Positions 48,446 through 56,893 of a stretch of 56,893 bases of DNA are shown piece by piece. The stretch covers positions 1-56,893 of the forward strand of contig CANQNE010000015.1 in NCBI GenBank assembly GCA_947625135.1, given 5' to 3'. The notes beneath the pieces are model-generated. The model ran no database searches. It was not told the DNA's origin and worked only from the letters and a program-made list of their open reading frames with translations. The DNA comes from an uncultured Lachnospiraceae bacterium. GTDB lineage: Bacteria; Bacillota; Clostridia; Lachnospirales; Lachnospiraceae. Every line of letters begins with the position of its first letter. Within the stretch, counting starts at the first letter, position 1. Made by a program: the position numbers and the translations under genes.

Positions 48446-51400
48446 TTAAAAATCTTCTGCGTCAGTTGAGACCGTTTCAAAAAAATCTTCCAGATTTTCC
48501 TCCGAAGGCTCCTCGTCCAGAATGTCGATCAGCTCTTCGTTTTCATCAAATTCCTGCTTTGTAAATCCATGATCTCCATAGGATTCTTCTTCGTAACGGA
48601 AGTTCTTGTCGCCCTCGATAATGGAATTCAGATCTGTCTCTCCATAATCGACGGTTTCCAGAATCTCTACCTCTGTCTGATCCTCCTTGAGTACCCGTAC
48701 ATCCAGCCCTAAGGACTGCAGTTCCTTCAAAAGTACCTTGAAAGATTCCGGAATACCCGGTTCGGGAATATTATCGCCTTTGATGATCGCTTCGTACGTC
48801 TTCACACGGCCTACCACATCATCAGACTTCACTGTCAGGATCTCCTGCAGTGTATACGATGCGCCGTAAGCCTCCAGCGCCCATACCTCCATCTCGCCGA
48901 AACGCTGTCCGCCGAACTGAGCCTTGCCGCCCAAAGGCTGCTGGGTAACAAGGGAATACGGTCCGGTAGAACGGGCATGGATCTTATCATCCACAAGATG
49001 GTGCAGCTTCAGGTAGTGCATGTGTCCGATGGTGACCGGGCCGTCAAAATACTCGCCGGTTCGTCCGTCACGGAGGCGCACCTTGCCGTCCCGGGAAATC
49101 GGAACGCCCTTCCACACCTCTCTGTGAGCCTTGTTCTCATCCAGATACTGCAATACCTCCGGGAGCAGAGAATCGCCGTGCTTCTTCACAAACTCATCCC
49201 ACTCCAGATTCACATAATCATTTGCCAGATCCAGCGTATCCATAATGTCGTTCTCGTCCGCGCCGTCAAATACCGGCGTGGCGATATTGAAGCCAAGGGC
49301 CTTGGCCGCCAGTGACAAATGGATCTCCAATACCTGTCCGATATTCATACGGGAAGGCACGCCAAGGGGATTCAGCACAATATCCAGCGGACGTCCGTTG
49401 GGCAGATAAGGCATATCTTCCACGGGCAGTACGCGAGAAACCACACCCTTGTTGCCGTGACGGCCTGCCATCTTATCACCCACGGAGATCTTCCGCTTCT
49501 GGGCGATATAAATACGCACGGCCTCATTGACGCCGGGTGACAGCTCATCCTTGTTCTCTCTTGTAAACACCTTGGCATCCACAACAATACCATATTCGCC
49601 GTGGGGAACCTTCAGGGAAGTATCGCGCACCTCACGGGCTTTTTCACCGAAAATGGCCCGCAGCAGCCGCTCCTCCGCGGTCAGCTCCGTCTCGCCCTTG
49701 GGCGTTACCTTGCCTACCAGAATATCCCCTGCGCGAACCTCCGCGCCGATATGGATGATGCCTCGCTCGTCCAAATGCTTTAAGGCGTCGTCGCCCACGC
49801 CGGGAACGTCTCTTGTGATCTCCTCGGGGCCCAGCTTGGTATCTCTTGCCTCCGCCTCATACTCCTCAATATGAATAGACGTATATACATCGTCCTGCAC
49901 CAGCTTCTCGCTGAGCAGCACGGCGTCCTCGTAATTATAGCCTTCCCATGTCATAAAACCGATCAGCGGGTTCTTGCCCAGCGCGATCTCGCCGTTTGCG
50001 GTAGACGGCCCATCCGCGATCACCTCGCCGGCTTCCACATGGTCGCCCTTGTTGACAATGGGCTTCTGATTATAGCAGTTGCTTTGGTTGCTGCGGGAGA
50101 ATTTTGTCAGCTTATACTCATCCCGCGTGCCGTCCTCATCCGCTCTGATAACGATTTTCGCGGAGGCGGACTGCTCTACCACGCCGGCGCGCTTCGCCAA
50201 TACGCAGACACCGGAGTCTACCGCCGTCTTGGTCTCCATACCGGTACCCACTACAGGGGCCTCCGTCATCATCAAAGGCACTGCCTGACGCTGCATGTTG
50301 GAACCCATCAGCGCACGGTTGGCGTCGTCGTTTTCCAAAAACGGGATCAGCGCCGTTGCCACAGAAAACAGCATCTTAGGAGAAACATCCATATAATCAA
50401 ATACGTGCTTCTCATACTCCTGAGTCTCCTCCCGGTAACGGCCGGAAACCATATTGTCGATAAAATGACCCTCTTCATCCAGCGGCTCATTTGCCTGTGC
50501 TACATGATAATTATCCTCTTCATCGGCCGTCATATAGACAACCTCGTCCGTGACAACCGGATTCTCCATGTCCGTCTTATCGATCTTCCGGTAAGGGGCC
50601 TCCACAAAACCATACTCGTTGATACGGGCATAAGTTGCAAGGGAGTTGATCAGACCGATATTGGGACCTTCAGGCGTCTCAATGGGGCACATACGTCCAT
50701 AATGCGAATAATGCACATCACGAACCTCGAAACCTGCACGGTCTCTGGAGAGACCGCCGGGACCCAATGCGGACAGACGCCGCTTGTGAGTCAGCTCGCC
50801 CAGAGGATTGTTCTGATCCATGAACTGCGACAGCTGGGAGGATCCGAAAAATTCCTTTACCGCAGCCGTAACAGGTTTAATGTTGATCAAAGTCTGCGGA
50901 GAGATCACTTCCATATCCTGCGTCGTCATTCTCTCCCGCACCACACGCTCCAGTCTGGACAGGCCGATCCGGTACTGGTTCTGCAAAAGTTCGCCCACCG
51001 CGCGAATACGGCGATTGCCCAGATGGTCGATATCGTCGTCGTTGCCGATACCGTACTCAAGGTGCATATTATAATTAATGGAAGCAAAAATATCTTCCTT
51101 TGTAATGTGCTTGGGGATCAATTCATGCACACTGCCCCGGATGGCGTCCTTGATGGCTTCGATATCCTCGTTCTCCGCAAGGATCTTCTCCAGGACAGGA
51201 TAATAAACAAGCTCCGTAATCCCCAGTTCTCTGGGATTTACGTCCACAAAATTCGTCAGATCCACCATACAGTTGGACAGCACCTTCACGTTGCGCTCCT
51301 CTGTCTGGATCATGACGCTGAAAACAGCCGCATTCTGAATGGCGTCTGCCTGTTCTCTTGTCAGCTTCGTACCCGCTTCCGCGATGATCTCGCCGGTGGT

Positions 51401-52303
51401 GGTGTCCACCGCATCCTCCGCCAGAACATGGCCGGCGATCCGGTTGCGGAACATGAGCTTTTTGTTAAATTTATAACGACCTACTTTGGCAAGGTCATAG
51501 CGCTTGGGATCAAAAAACATACTGTTGATCAGTCCCTCGGCGCTCTCCACAGTGAGCGGCTCGCCGGGACGGATCTTCTTATAAAGCTCTAAAAGACCTT
51601 CCTCATAATTGGTAGAAACATCCTTGCCGAAGCTGGCGATCAGCTTGGGCTCCTCACCGAACATATCGATGATCTCTGCGTTGCTGCTTACCCCCAGCGC
51701 ACGGATCAGCACCGTGATCGGCACTTTTCTTGTCCGGTCAACACGTACATAAAACACGTCGTTGGAGTCCGTTTCGTACTCCAGCCACGCGCCACGATTG
51801 GGAATGACAGTGGAAGAATATAACGTCTTGCCTACTTTATCATGTGCGATCGCATAGTAAATACCCGGCGAACGCACCAGCTGGCTGACGATCACGCGCT
51901 CTGCGCCGTTGATCACAAAAGTGCCCGTCTCAGTCATCAGCGGGAGATCGCCCATAAAAATATCATGCTCATTGATCTCATCGTTTTCCCTGTTATAAAG
52001 ACGCACTTTTACTTTCAGCGGAGCCGCATAGGTGGCATCCCGCTCTTTGCACTCTTCGATGGTGTATTTTGTGTCTTCCCTGCATAGCTTAAAGTCCACA
52101 AATTCAAGGCTTAACTGACCGCTATAGTCAGAAATTGGAGAAATGTCCGCAAATACTTCTCTCAGGCCTTCATCCAGAAACCACTGATATGAGTCCTTCT
52201 GGACTTCAATCAGGTTGGGCATTTCCAAGACTTCTTTTTGTCTTGCATAGCTCATACGGGAGCTTTTTCCAGCCCTCACCGGCTTAATTCTGTTTTTCTC
52301 CAT
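48446..52303 (-). CDS. rpoB: RNA polymerase beta subunit
   Basis: The protein has 1285 residues from the ATG at 52303 ([20 protein letters not shown]), preferred over a GTG four codons earlier that lies in the ribosome site GAGAGGTGG. Rifampicin-region residues appear wild type: [20 protein letters not shown] and [16 protein letters not shown]. The catalytic core [16 protein letters not shown] and the C-terminal [20 protein letters not shown] are intact. Its C-terminus is extended and acidic. It is cotranscribed with rpoC (29-base gap); rplJ/rplL are not upstream. Confidence 0.99.
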   Translation of the reverse strand: MEKNRIKPVRAGKSSRMSYARQKEVLEMPNLIEVQKDSYQWFLDEGLREVFADISPISDYSGQLSLEFVDFKLCREDTKYTIEECKERDATYAAPLKVKVRLYNRENDEINEHDIFMGDLPLMTETGTFVINGAERVIVSQLVRSPGIYYAIAHDKVGKTLYSSTVIPNRGAWLEYETDSNDVFYVRVDRTRKVPITVLIRALGVSSNAEIIDMFGEEPKLIASFGKDVSTNYEEGLLELYKKIRPGEPLTVESAEGLINSMFFDPKRYDLAKVGRYKFNKKLMFRNRIAGHVLAEDAVDTTTGEIIAEAGTKLTREQADAIQNAAVFSVMIQTEERNVKVLSNCMVDLTNFVDVNPRELGITELVYYPVLEKILAENEDIEAIKDAIRGSVHELIPKHITKEDIFASINYNMHLEYGIGNDDDIDHLGNRRIRAVGELLQNQYRIGLSRLERVVRERMTTQDMEVISPQTLINIKPVTAAVKEFFGSSQLSQFMDQNNPLGELTHKRRLSALGPGGLSRDRAGFEVRDVHYSHYGRMCPIETPEGPNIGLINSLATYARINEYGFVEAPYRKIDKTDMENPVVTDEVVYMTADEEDNYHVAQANEPLDEEGHFIDNMVSGRYREETQEYEKHVFDYMDVSPKMLFSVATALIPFLENDDANRALMGSNMQRQAVPLMMTEAPVVGTGMETKTAVDSGVCVLAKRAGVVEQSASAKIVIRADEDGTRDEYKLTKFSRSNQSNCYNQKPIVNKGDHVEAGEVIADGPSTANGEIALGKNPLIGFMTWEGYNYEDAVLLSEKLVQDDVYTSIHIEEYEAEARDTKLGPEEITRDVPGVGDDALKHLDERGIIHIGAEVRAGDILVGKVTPKGETELTAEERLLRAIFGEKAREVRDTSLKVPHGEYGIVVDAKVFTRENKDELSPGVNEAVRIYIAQKRKISVGDKMAGRHGNKGVVSRVLPVEDMPYLPNGRPLDIVLNPLGVPSRMNIGQVLEIHLSLAAKALGFNIATPVFDGADENDIMDTLDLANDYVNLEWDEFVKKHGDSLLPEVLQYLDENKAHREVWKGVPISRDGKVRLRDGRTGEYFDGPVTIGHMHYLKLHHLVDDKIHARSTGPYSLVTQQPLGGKAQFGGQRFGEMEVWALEAYGASYTLQEILTVKSDDVVGRVKTYEAIIKGDNIPEPGIPESFKVLLKELQSLGLDVRVLKEDQTEVEILETVDYGETDLNSIIEGDKNFRYEEESYGDHGFTKQEFDENEELIDILDEEPSEENLEDFFETVSTDAEDF

Positions 52304-52476
52304 AGGATATTCCACCTCTCGTCAATTCATTGCGCTCCCAAATTTTGGGGGCACCATTCCACAATAGTGCACCTTATATAATAGCACAAGCCATTTTCCT
52401 TTGTCAATCACAAAAATGAAAACTTTTTGTGTCGGCGGAGCGCCGCAGGGCGCGCCACTATGCCGTTTGGCCGCAG
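52304..52476. promoter_or_regulatory. Promoter and leader of rpoBC
   Basis: On the minus strand TTGACA (52402-52407), 18-base spacer and TATTAT (52378-52383). The leader of about 70 bases contains a CCCAAA-A-TTTGGG hairpin. Between proA and the -35 lies CACAAAAA/TTTTTGTG, an AT-rich hairpin after a GC-rich stem that may terminate proA. Confidence 0.75.
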
Positions 52477-53724
52477 CTACCGGATCTGCCCGTCTCCGTT
52501 GATCAGATATTTCACCGTCGTCAGCTCTTTCAAACCCATGGGGCCTCTTGCGTGGAGCTTCTGGGTAGAGATCCCGATCTCCGCTCCCAGTCCAAATTCC
52601 TCACCGTCAGTAAACCGGGTGGAACAGTTCACATAAATGGCGGCGGAATCAATACGCCGCTGGAATGTTTCCGCATGCCGCAGGTTTTCCGTGACAATAC
52701 ATTCCGAATGGCCGGTGGAGTATTTTTCGATGTGGGCAATGGCCTCCTCCACGTCATCCACTACCTTCACTGCAAGAATATAATCCAAAAATTCCGTGGC
52801 ATAATCCTCTTCCGAAGCGGGTACGACACACTGGCCAAGGATCTCCGCCGTCCGGGGACATCCCCGCAGCTCCACGCCGTGGGCATCCAGCCGCTCCTTC
52901 ATCATTGGAAGGAACGCCGATGCAACATCCTTGTGTACCAAGCAGGTTTCCAGCGCATTGCAGACGCTGGGCCGCTGGGTCTTGCCGTTATCCAGAATAT
53001 TCACCGCCATTTCCAGATTGGCGGAGTCATCCACAAACAGATGGCAGTTTCCCGTTCCCGTCTCGATCACCGGAACCGTGGCGTTCTCCACCACAGCGCG
53101 GATAAGGCCTGCGCCGCCCCGGGGGATCAGCACATCCAGCCAGCCGTTTGCCTTCATCATCATGAGGGAGGTGTCCCGGGACGTGTCCTGCACCAGCTGG
53201 ATACAGTCCGGTGAAAAACCTGCCTCCCCTACTGCCCGGCGCATCAGCTCCGTAAGGCACTGATTGGACCGGAAAGCCTCCTTGCCGCCCCGGAGGATCA
53301 CCGCATTGCCGCTCTTAAAACACAATGCCGCGGCATCCACTGTCACATTGGGCCGCGCTTCATAAATAATGCCGATCACGCCCATAGGCACCCGCACCTT
53401 TGTGATCCGCATCCCGTTGGGGCACACATGGCCGCCCTCCACAACGCCCGCGGGATCTTCCAGCCCCGCCAGCTTGACGCATGCGTTTGCCATGGACCGC
53501 ACCCGGTCTTCCGTCAGCAAAAGGCGATCCTGCAGAGACTGGGACATGCCATTTTCCCGTGCCTGCCGCAGATCCTCCTGATTCTCCTGAAGGATCAGCG
53601 CTTTATTTTCCAGAAGTGTTTGGGAGATCGCCAGCAGCGCCCGGTTCTTTGCCGCCGTGTTGGCGTCTGCAAGCGCCCTCTTTGCCTCTTTGGCTCTGGC
53701 GCCCATTTCTTCAATCATATTCAT
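52477..53724 (-). CDS. proA: Gamma-glutamyl phosphate reductase
   Basis: The protein has 415 residues, standard length. The aldehyde dehydrogenase-like fold shows GVIGIIYEARPNVTVDAAAL, the glycine-rich GNAVILRGGKEA, and the catalytic Cys in TQRPSVCNALETCLVH. It reduces gamma-glutamyl phosphate to glutamate-5-semialdehyde with NADPH, the second step of proline synthesis. It follows proB after 17 bases. Confidence 0.98.
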   Translation of the reverse strand: MNMIEEMGARAKEAKRALADANTAAKNRALLAISQTLLENKALILQENQEDLRQARENGMSQSLQDRLLLTEDRVRSMANACVKLAGLEDPAGVVEGGHVCPNGMRITKVRVPMGVIGIIYEARPNVTVDAAALCFKSGNAVILRGGKEAFRSNQCLTELMRRAVGEAGFSPDCIQLVQDTSRDTSLMMMKANGWLDVLIPRGGAGLIRAVVENATVPVIETGTGNCHLFVDDSANLEMAVNILDNGKTQRPSVCNALETCLVHKDVASAFLPMMKERLDAHGVELRGCPRTAEILGQCVVPASEEDYATEFLDYILAVKVVDDVEEAIAHIEKYSTGHSECIVTENLRHAETFQRRIDSAAIYVNCSTRFTDGEEFGLGAEIGISTQKLHARGPMGLKELTTVKYLINGDGQIR

Positions 53725-53741
53725 GATCCTGTCACTCCTCT

Positions 53742-54554
53742 CTATCGGTCGCTGCCGCCCTCTTCCCCGCTGGCGGCAAACACCGTTCCAACCTGCTGGT
53801 TTTCAAACAGATCATACAGCTTCTCCGGATCGTGGCCGTTCATGATCACGGTGTCGATCCCCTTTTCCCATGCGATCTGGGCAGCCTTGATCTTCGTGCG
53901 CATCCCGCCGGTACCGAAAGCAGTTCCCGCATCTCCGGCGCTCTTCCATATAGACGCGTCGATTTTTTCCACAAAGGGAACCAGCTTTGCCTTGCTGTCC
54001 AGACGGGGATCGTGATTGTAAAGCCCGTCAATATCCGTCATCATCACAAGCGCGTCCGCCTGACTGATCACCGCCACCAGCGCCGCCAGCGAATCATTCT
54101 CCCCGACCTTTAATTCCAGCTCATCGATGGCAACCGTATCATTCTCATTGACTACCGGGACCACCCCCTGCTGGATCAGCCGTTTAATGGCATTTTCCAC
54201 ATTCACCCGGCGATCCTCCAGAAGCACATATTTTGTCAACAGCACCTGCGCCACCGTAATACTGTATTTGGAAAACTCATTGTCGTAAAGATACATCAGC
54301 TCACACTGCCCCACTGCGGCGCACGCCTGCTTGGTGGGCGTATCATCAGGACGGTTGATCAGGCCCATCTTTGCCATGCCAAGCCCCATTGCGCCGCTGG
54401 ACACCAGAATGATCTCCTTTCCAGCATTCTGCAGATCCGCCAACACCTTCACCAGCATTTCGACTCTGCGAATATTCAGCCTTCCTGTGGCGTGAGTCAG
54501 CGTGGAAGTTCCCACCTTCACCACGATCCGTTTCTTTTGTCTAAAATCAATCAT
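53742..54554 (-). CDS. proB: Glutamate 5-kinase (no PUA domain)
   Basis: The protein has 270 residues from the ATG at 54554 (MIDFRQKKRIVVKVGTSTL), with AGGAG eight to nine bases upstream. Amino-acid-kinase motifs are VVKVGTSTL, LVSSGAMGLG, VNENDTVA and FGTGGMRTKIKAA. The C-terminal PUA domain of the roughly 370-residue enzymes is absent, as in many Firmicutes. It phosphorylates glutamate and is normally feedback-inhibited by proline. No clear promoter was recognised in the gap; read-through past the hairpin at 54617-54660 is possible. Confidence 0.97.
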   Translation of the reverse strand: MIDFRQKKRIVVKVGTSTLTHATGRLNIRRVEMLVKVLADLQNAGKEIILVSSGAMGLGMAKMGLINRPDDTPTKQACAAVGQCELMYLYDNEFSKYSITVAQVLLTKYVLLEDRRVNVENAIKRLIQQGVVPVVNENDTVAIDELELKVGENDSLAALVAVISQADALVMMTDIDGLYNHDPRLDSKAKLVPFVEKIDASIWKSAGDAGTAFGTGGMRTKIKAAQIAWEKGIDTVIMNGHDPEKLYDLFENQQVGTVFAASGEEGGSDR

Positions 54555-54616
54555 TATGAAATCTCCTGTCAAATTTGCTCTCTATTTTCACCCGAGCCAG
54601 TTTGCGGGACAGCAAA

Positions 54617-54660
54617 GGGCTGTTGTAAAATCCTATCCGGTTATTTACAACAGCCCCTTT
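54617..54660. terminator. Hairpin terminator after the dockerin-LamG gene
   Basis: GGGCTGTTGTAAA pairs with TTTACAACAGCCC around a 14-base loop. T-runs are short on both sides (CCCTTTG on minus, CCCCTTTTC on plus), so it may be leaky and feed proB. Confidence 0.7.
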
Positions 54661-54696
54661 TCTTATGGTTTTAAATCATTCGCCTTTCGCTGGATC

Positions 54697-56250
54697 TTAC
54701 TTTGCGTCAGGTCTCTGTGCTACTTCATAGTTTGCGGCAACCTCAGCAGCGGTCAGCTCTTTGTCATAAACCTGCAGATCCGCAACCTGTGTGCCGGAAG
54801 CGATGGAATAAGTAGCCGGTCCAAGGCCCTGTGCAGGTGTGATCAGCTTCTTTGTCTCAGTACCGCCAAGCCAGATCTCGGTGTCCTCGCCGGTGATATA
54901 ATTCATCAACAGCTCGCTGCCATCACCGGACATTGCCACAGCGCCGGGATTGGAATACCTGCCGTTACCGATGATGCTGCCTTCCACATGACCGGACCAT
55001 ACGCCGTCCGTCTCACGCCATACCGGGTTCTTACCGGAGGTCAGATATCCGCGGATATCATTCTTCACATCTTCCTCGGTAGCCGGGCCAATGGTATTAT
55101 AACGGGTCAGCCATCCGTCATTGAAATACTTGATGCCGTCGTCGTCCTTCATCAGGCCTACTGACTTGTAAACATTTTCCTGTCCATTTACATAAACTGT
55201 GATCCAGTCGTTTGCAATTGTAACCGTAAAGTAGTTCCACTCATGGTTATTGCCGGCAAGTACGCTGGTTGCACGGAATGAATTCTCCGGAGTATCGCCG
55301 GACTCAAATGTAACGGCGCCTCTGGTAGTCACCATCAGGGCAAAGTTCTTTCTTGCCTTGCGGTTGATGGTACCGTCGTCAGGATTGATCACGTCTGTGC
55401 TGTCATGAACCACAAGCAAAGGCGCTGCATCCGGTCTCAAAGGATGGTTCTTCCAGTCTGCCTTAACCCAGAAGCTGATACTTGCGCCCTTATTCCACTT
55501 CGCCCTCGGATAAACCGCAGTGGGATCAAAAAGCGTCTTCTGCTCTTTTGTCAGCGTGCTGAGCAGCGGCTGTCCCGCAACTGCATCTTCCGCGGTCTCC
55601 CGCAGGTCTGTCCGGCCCGCCAGAGGGTTCTCCAAACGAACGCCCTTGCCATTTTCTTTGTTGGCGTCTGTAAAGGTGATAATACCGTTCTCGTCAACCT
55701 CGGCGCCATTGGCCTCCAGCACTTTGGCGGGAATTCCTGCATAGGGTTCGCCGGGTTCAACAGTGGGGATCGCATTGGGTACCCAATCCGGATTCATGGT
55801 AGGCTCCGTCGAAGGCTTGGGTGCAACGGAAGCGCTGGGCTTCGGTGTGGGTGTAGGAGTAGCCACAGGTGTGGGCGTCGGTGTCGGCGCCTCGCTGGGC
55901 TCCTCAGAAACTACAGGAGGAACATATTCCTTCTCAGGACACAGCTTCACAGCAGTCTGCAAAACCAACAGTGCGTCATCAGCCGTGATCCCGTCCACGC
56001 CATTCACGTCAGCCAGTATTTTGGCCAATCCGTCCGGGAGGGAATTCAGCTTCACCACATCCTGCAGCAAAAGCAGCGCGTCGTCGGCATTGACCTCATG
56101 ATTCAGATCCACATCACCGTAGCAATAGGACTCCGGCTCCGCAGCATCCGGCGTATCGTCTGCTGCATAAGCCACCATACCCGTCAGCATTGCCGCAGAA
56201 AGCGCAAACGCAACGATCTTTGACATACGGGCAAACTTTTTGTTTCTCAT
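54697..56250 (-). CDS. Secreted dockerin and LamG-like domain protein
   Basis: The protein has 517 residues from the ATG at 56250 (AAAGGAAG upstream). A signal peptide (MRNKKFARMSKIVAFALSAA, cleavage near AYA-AD) is followed by a dockerin-like module (about 42-100) with two Ca-binding repeats: DVDLNHEVNADDALLLL and DVNGVDGITADDALLVL. A Thr/Pro/Ser linker (about 112-155, TPTPTPVATPTPTP) leads to a concanavalin/LamG-like beta sandwich (about 185-517): ASISFWVKADWKNH, ITVYVNGQENVYKS, LQVYDKELTAAEVAANYE. The last motif is typical of LamG/laminin-type domains that bind glycans. Dockerins plug into cohesins; no cohesin is visible here. Confidence 0.85.
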   Translation of the reverse strand: MRNKKFARMSKIVAFALSAAMLTGMVAYAADDTPDAAEPESYCYGDVDLNHEVNADDALLLLQDVVKLNSLPDGLAKILADVNGVDGITADDALLVLQTAVKLCPEKEYVPPVVSEEPSEAPTPTPTPVATPTPTPKPSASVAPKPSTEPTMNPDWVPNAIPTVEPGEPYAGIPAKVLEANGAEVDENGIITFTDANKENGKGVRLENPLAGRTDLRETAEDAVAGQPLLSTLTKEQKTLFDPTAVYPRAKWNKGASISFWVKADWKNHPLRPDAAPLLVVHDSTDVINPDDGTINRKARKNFALMVTTRGAVTFESGDTPENSFRATSVLAGNNHEWNYFTVTIANDWITVYVNGQENVYKSVGLMKDDDGIKYFNDGWLTRYNTIGPATEEDVKNDIRGYLTSGKNPVWRETDGVWSGHVEGSIIGNGRYSNPGAVAMSGDGSELLMNYITGEDTEIWLGGTETKKLITPAQGLGPATYSIASGTQVADLQVYDKELTAAEVAANYEVAQRPDAK

Positions 56251-56319
56251 GATGATTCTTCCTTTCTTAAAATATTTGTGCGACACTTCAAAAAGAAATG
56301 TACAATAAATCTATCTTAC

Positions 56320-56348
56320 ATTTTACACAATACAATAGAAAAATTCAA
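56320..56348 (-). promoter_or_regulatory. Sigma-A promoter of the dockerin-LamG gene
   Basis: On the minus strand TTGAAT (56343-56348), a 17-base spacer and TAAAAT (56320-56325), about 70 bases before the ATG. Confidence 0.7.
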
Positions 56349-56388
56349 GAATAAAATAGAAATCACCAAAGAAATTTCCTGTTTACAC

Positions 56389-56427
56389 AAAAAATATCCT
56401 GCCCGGAAAACCGGACAGGATATTTTT
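56389..56427 (-). terminator. Terminator of the partial dockerin gene
   Basis: AATATCCTG(T/C)CCGG pairs across TTTT and is followed by a T-run on the minus strand; both flanks are A/T-rich, so it works in both directions. Confidence 0.9.
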
Positions 56428-56476
56428 GAAGATTAGAATCGTTTCCGAATCAATCAAATTGCTTACCTGTTAAGGA

Positions 56477-56893
56477 TTATGCCTCTTCCGGAGCTGCAGG
56501 TTCTTGTGAAACTACAGGCTCTTCTGAAACTACAGGTGCCTCTGAAGCTACGGGAGCATCAGGATCATAGATCTCTTCCTCTGCCATCTTTACAACTACC
56601 TGCAGTACCTTGAGTGCATCGTCTGCTGTGATCTCGCCATTATGATCTGCATCGGCAAGCTTAAGAGCAAGCTCGTCGGTGATCGGAGCAAGTTTCACTA
56701 CATGACGCAGGATTGCAAGTGCGTCGTCAGCAGTTACTCCACCTGTAAGATCAACATCACCATAAAGGTGAGTAACAGGTGCTTCTGAAGGCTCAACTGA
56801 AGGCTCTACAGAAGGCTCAACTGAAGGCTCTACAGAAGGCTCAACTGAAGGCTCTACAGAAGGCTCAACTGAAGGCTCTACAGAAGGCTCAAC
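56477..56893 (-). CDS. Dockerin-like protein with VEPS repeats (5' end outside window)
   Basis: The last 138 residues of a protein that continues beyond the window. It has VEPS repeats (see the repeat entry), then a dockerin-like module with two Ca-binding segments: [17 protein letters not shown] and [18 protein letters not shown] Val/Ser/Glu/Pro-rich tail follows ([20 protein letters not shown]) and ends the protein. No catalytic part is visible in the window. It resembles the next gene in having a dockerin, so the two may attach to the same scaffold or to each other's partners. Confidence 0.8.
   Translation of the reverse strand, partial: VEPSVEPSVEPSVEPSVEPSVEPSVEPSVEPSVEPSEAPVTHLYGDVDLTGGVTADDALAILRHVVKLAPITDELALKLADADHNGEITADDALKVLQVVVKMAEEEIYDPDAPVASEAPVVSEEPVVSQEPAAPEEA
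56797..56892 (-). repeat. Four exact 24-bp tandem repeats encoding VEPSVEPS
   Basis: The unit CTGAAGGCTCTACAGAAGGC plus TCAA repeats four times without change and continues past the window edge; a half unit precedes it. It encodes a proline-rich linker. Perfect identity indicates recent expansion by slippage. Confidence 0.92.

Noticed and set aside
49871-51592. 573-codon plus-strand frame
   Set aside because: It is antisense to rpoB, and codon bias of rpoB explains the open frame.
56797-56892. CRISPR or intergenic satellite
   Set aside because: The 24-bp repeat is in frame and encodes a VEPS linker within a coding region.

Overview
The window reads as chromosomal DNA of a Gram-positive, Clostridia-type gut or rumen bacterium, most likely Lachnospiraceae. 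This rests on strong AGGAGG-type ribosome sites, sigma-A promoters (TTGACA/TATAAT), a YlmC/YmxH sporulation-type protein, YqeG and VanW proteins, a Gram-positive type IV pilus (T4P) operon and dockerin-bearing secreted proteins. Almost every gene is on the minus strand, so operons read from high to low coordinates. All functions are inferred from sequence alone; no database search was run.

Right edge to 48.4 kb: a partial dockerin protein with VEPS repeats, a dockerin plus LamG-like secreted protein, proline genes proB-proA, then rpoB-rpoC. RpoC carries an unusual acidic N-terminal extension of about 100 residues. 44.4-36.8 kb: unrelated genes lie between rpoBC and the str operon. These are a secreted barnase-type RNase, a barstar-like domain fused in frame to a TrpB2-type enzyme, ylmC, and the operon nrdR - SEC-C - glmM - manC/manA fusion. 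36.7-32.1 kb: rpsL, rpsG, fusA, tuf.

32.1-28.4 kb: an AT-rich accessory patch with a short plus-strand transcription unit, gene remnants, two small genes with perfect ribosome sites, a truncated DUF1016 protein and an AlbA_2/ATPase-like regulator. 28.4-27.0 kb: a compact operon of two EutS/PduU-type microcompartment shell proteins and a EutP/PduV GTPase, without any core enzyme.

26.8-4.8 kb: a complete T4P operon. It has a strong promoter and a long structured leader, the major pilin, an unknown membrane protein, an intra-operon terminator, then pilD, pilC, pilM-pilN fusion, pilO, pilB, pilT. Next comes a giant 3507-residue protein with a genuine class III prepilin signal and more than 30 GLUG-like repeats, then three minor pilins. 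The giant pilin is the most striking object here: it suggests a pilus that carries a very large adhesive subunit, probably at or near the tip.

4.8-0 kb: an operon of a TIM-barrel protein, a YqeG phosphatase and a VanW protein; a plus-strand gene of unknown function; rplY (L25/Ctc); a GNAT acetyltransferase; and unassigned or decayed short ORFs.
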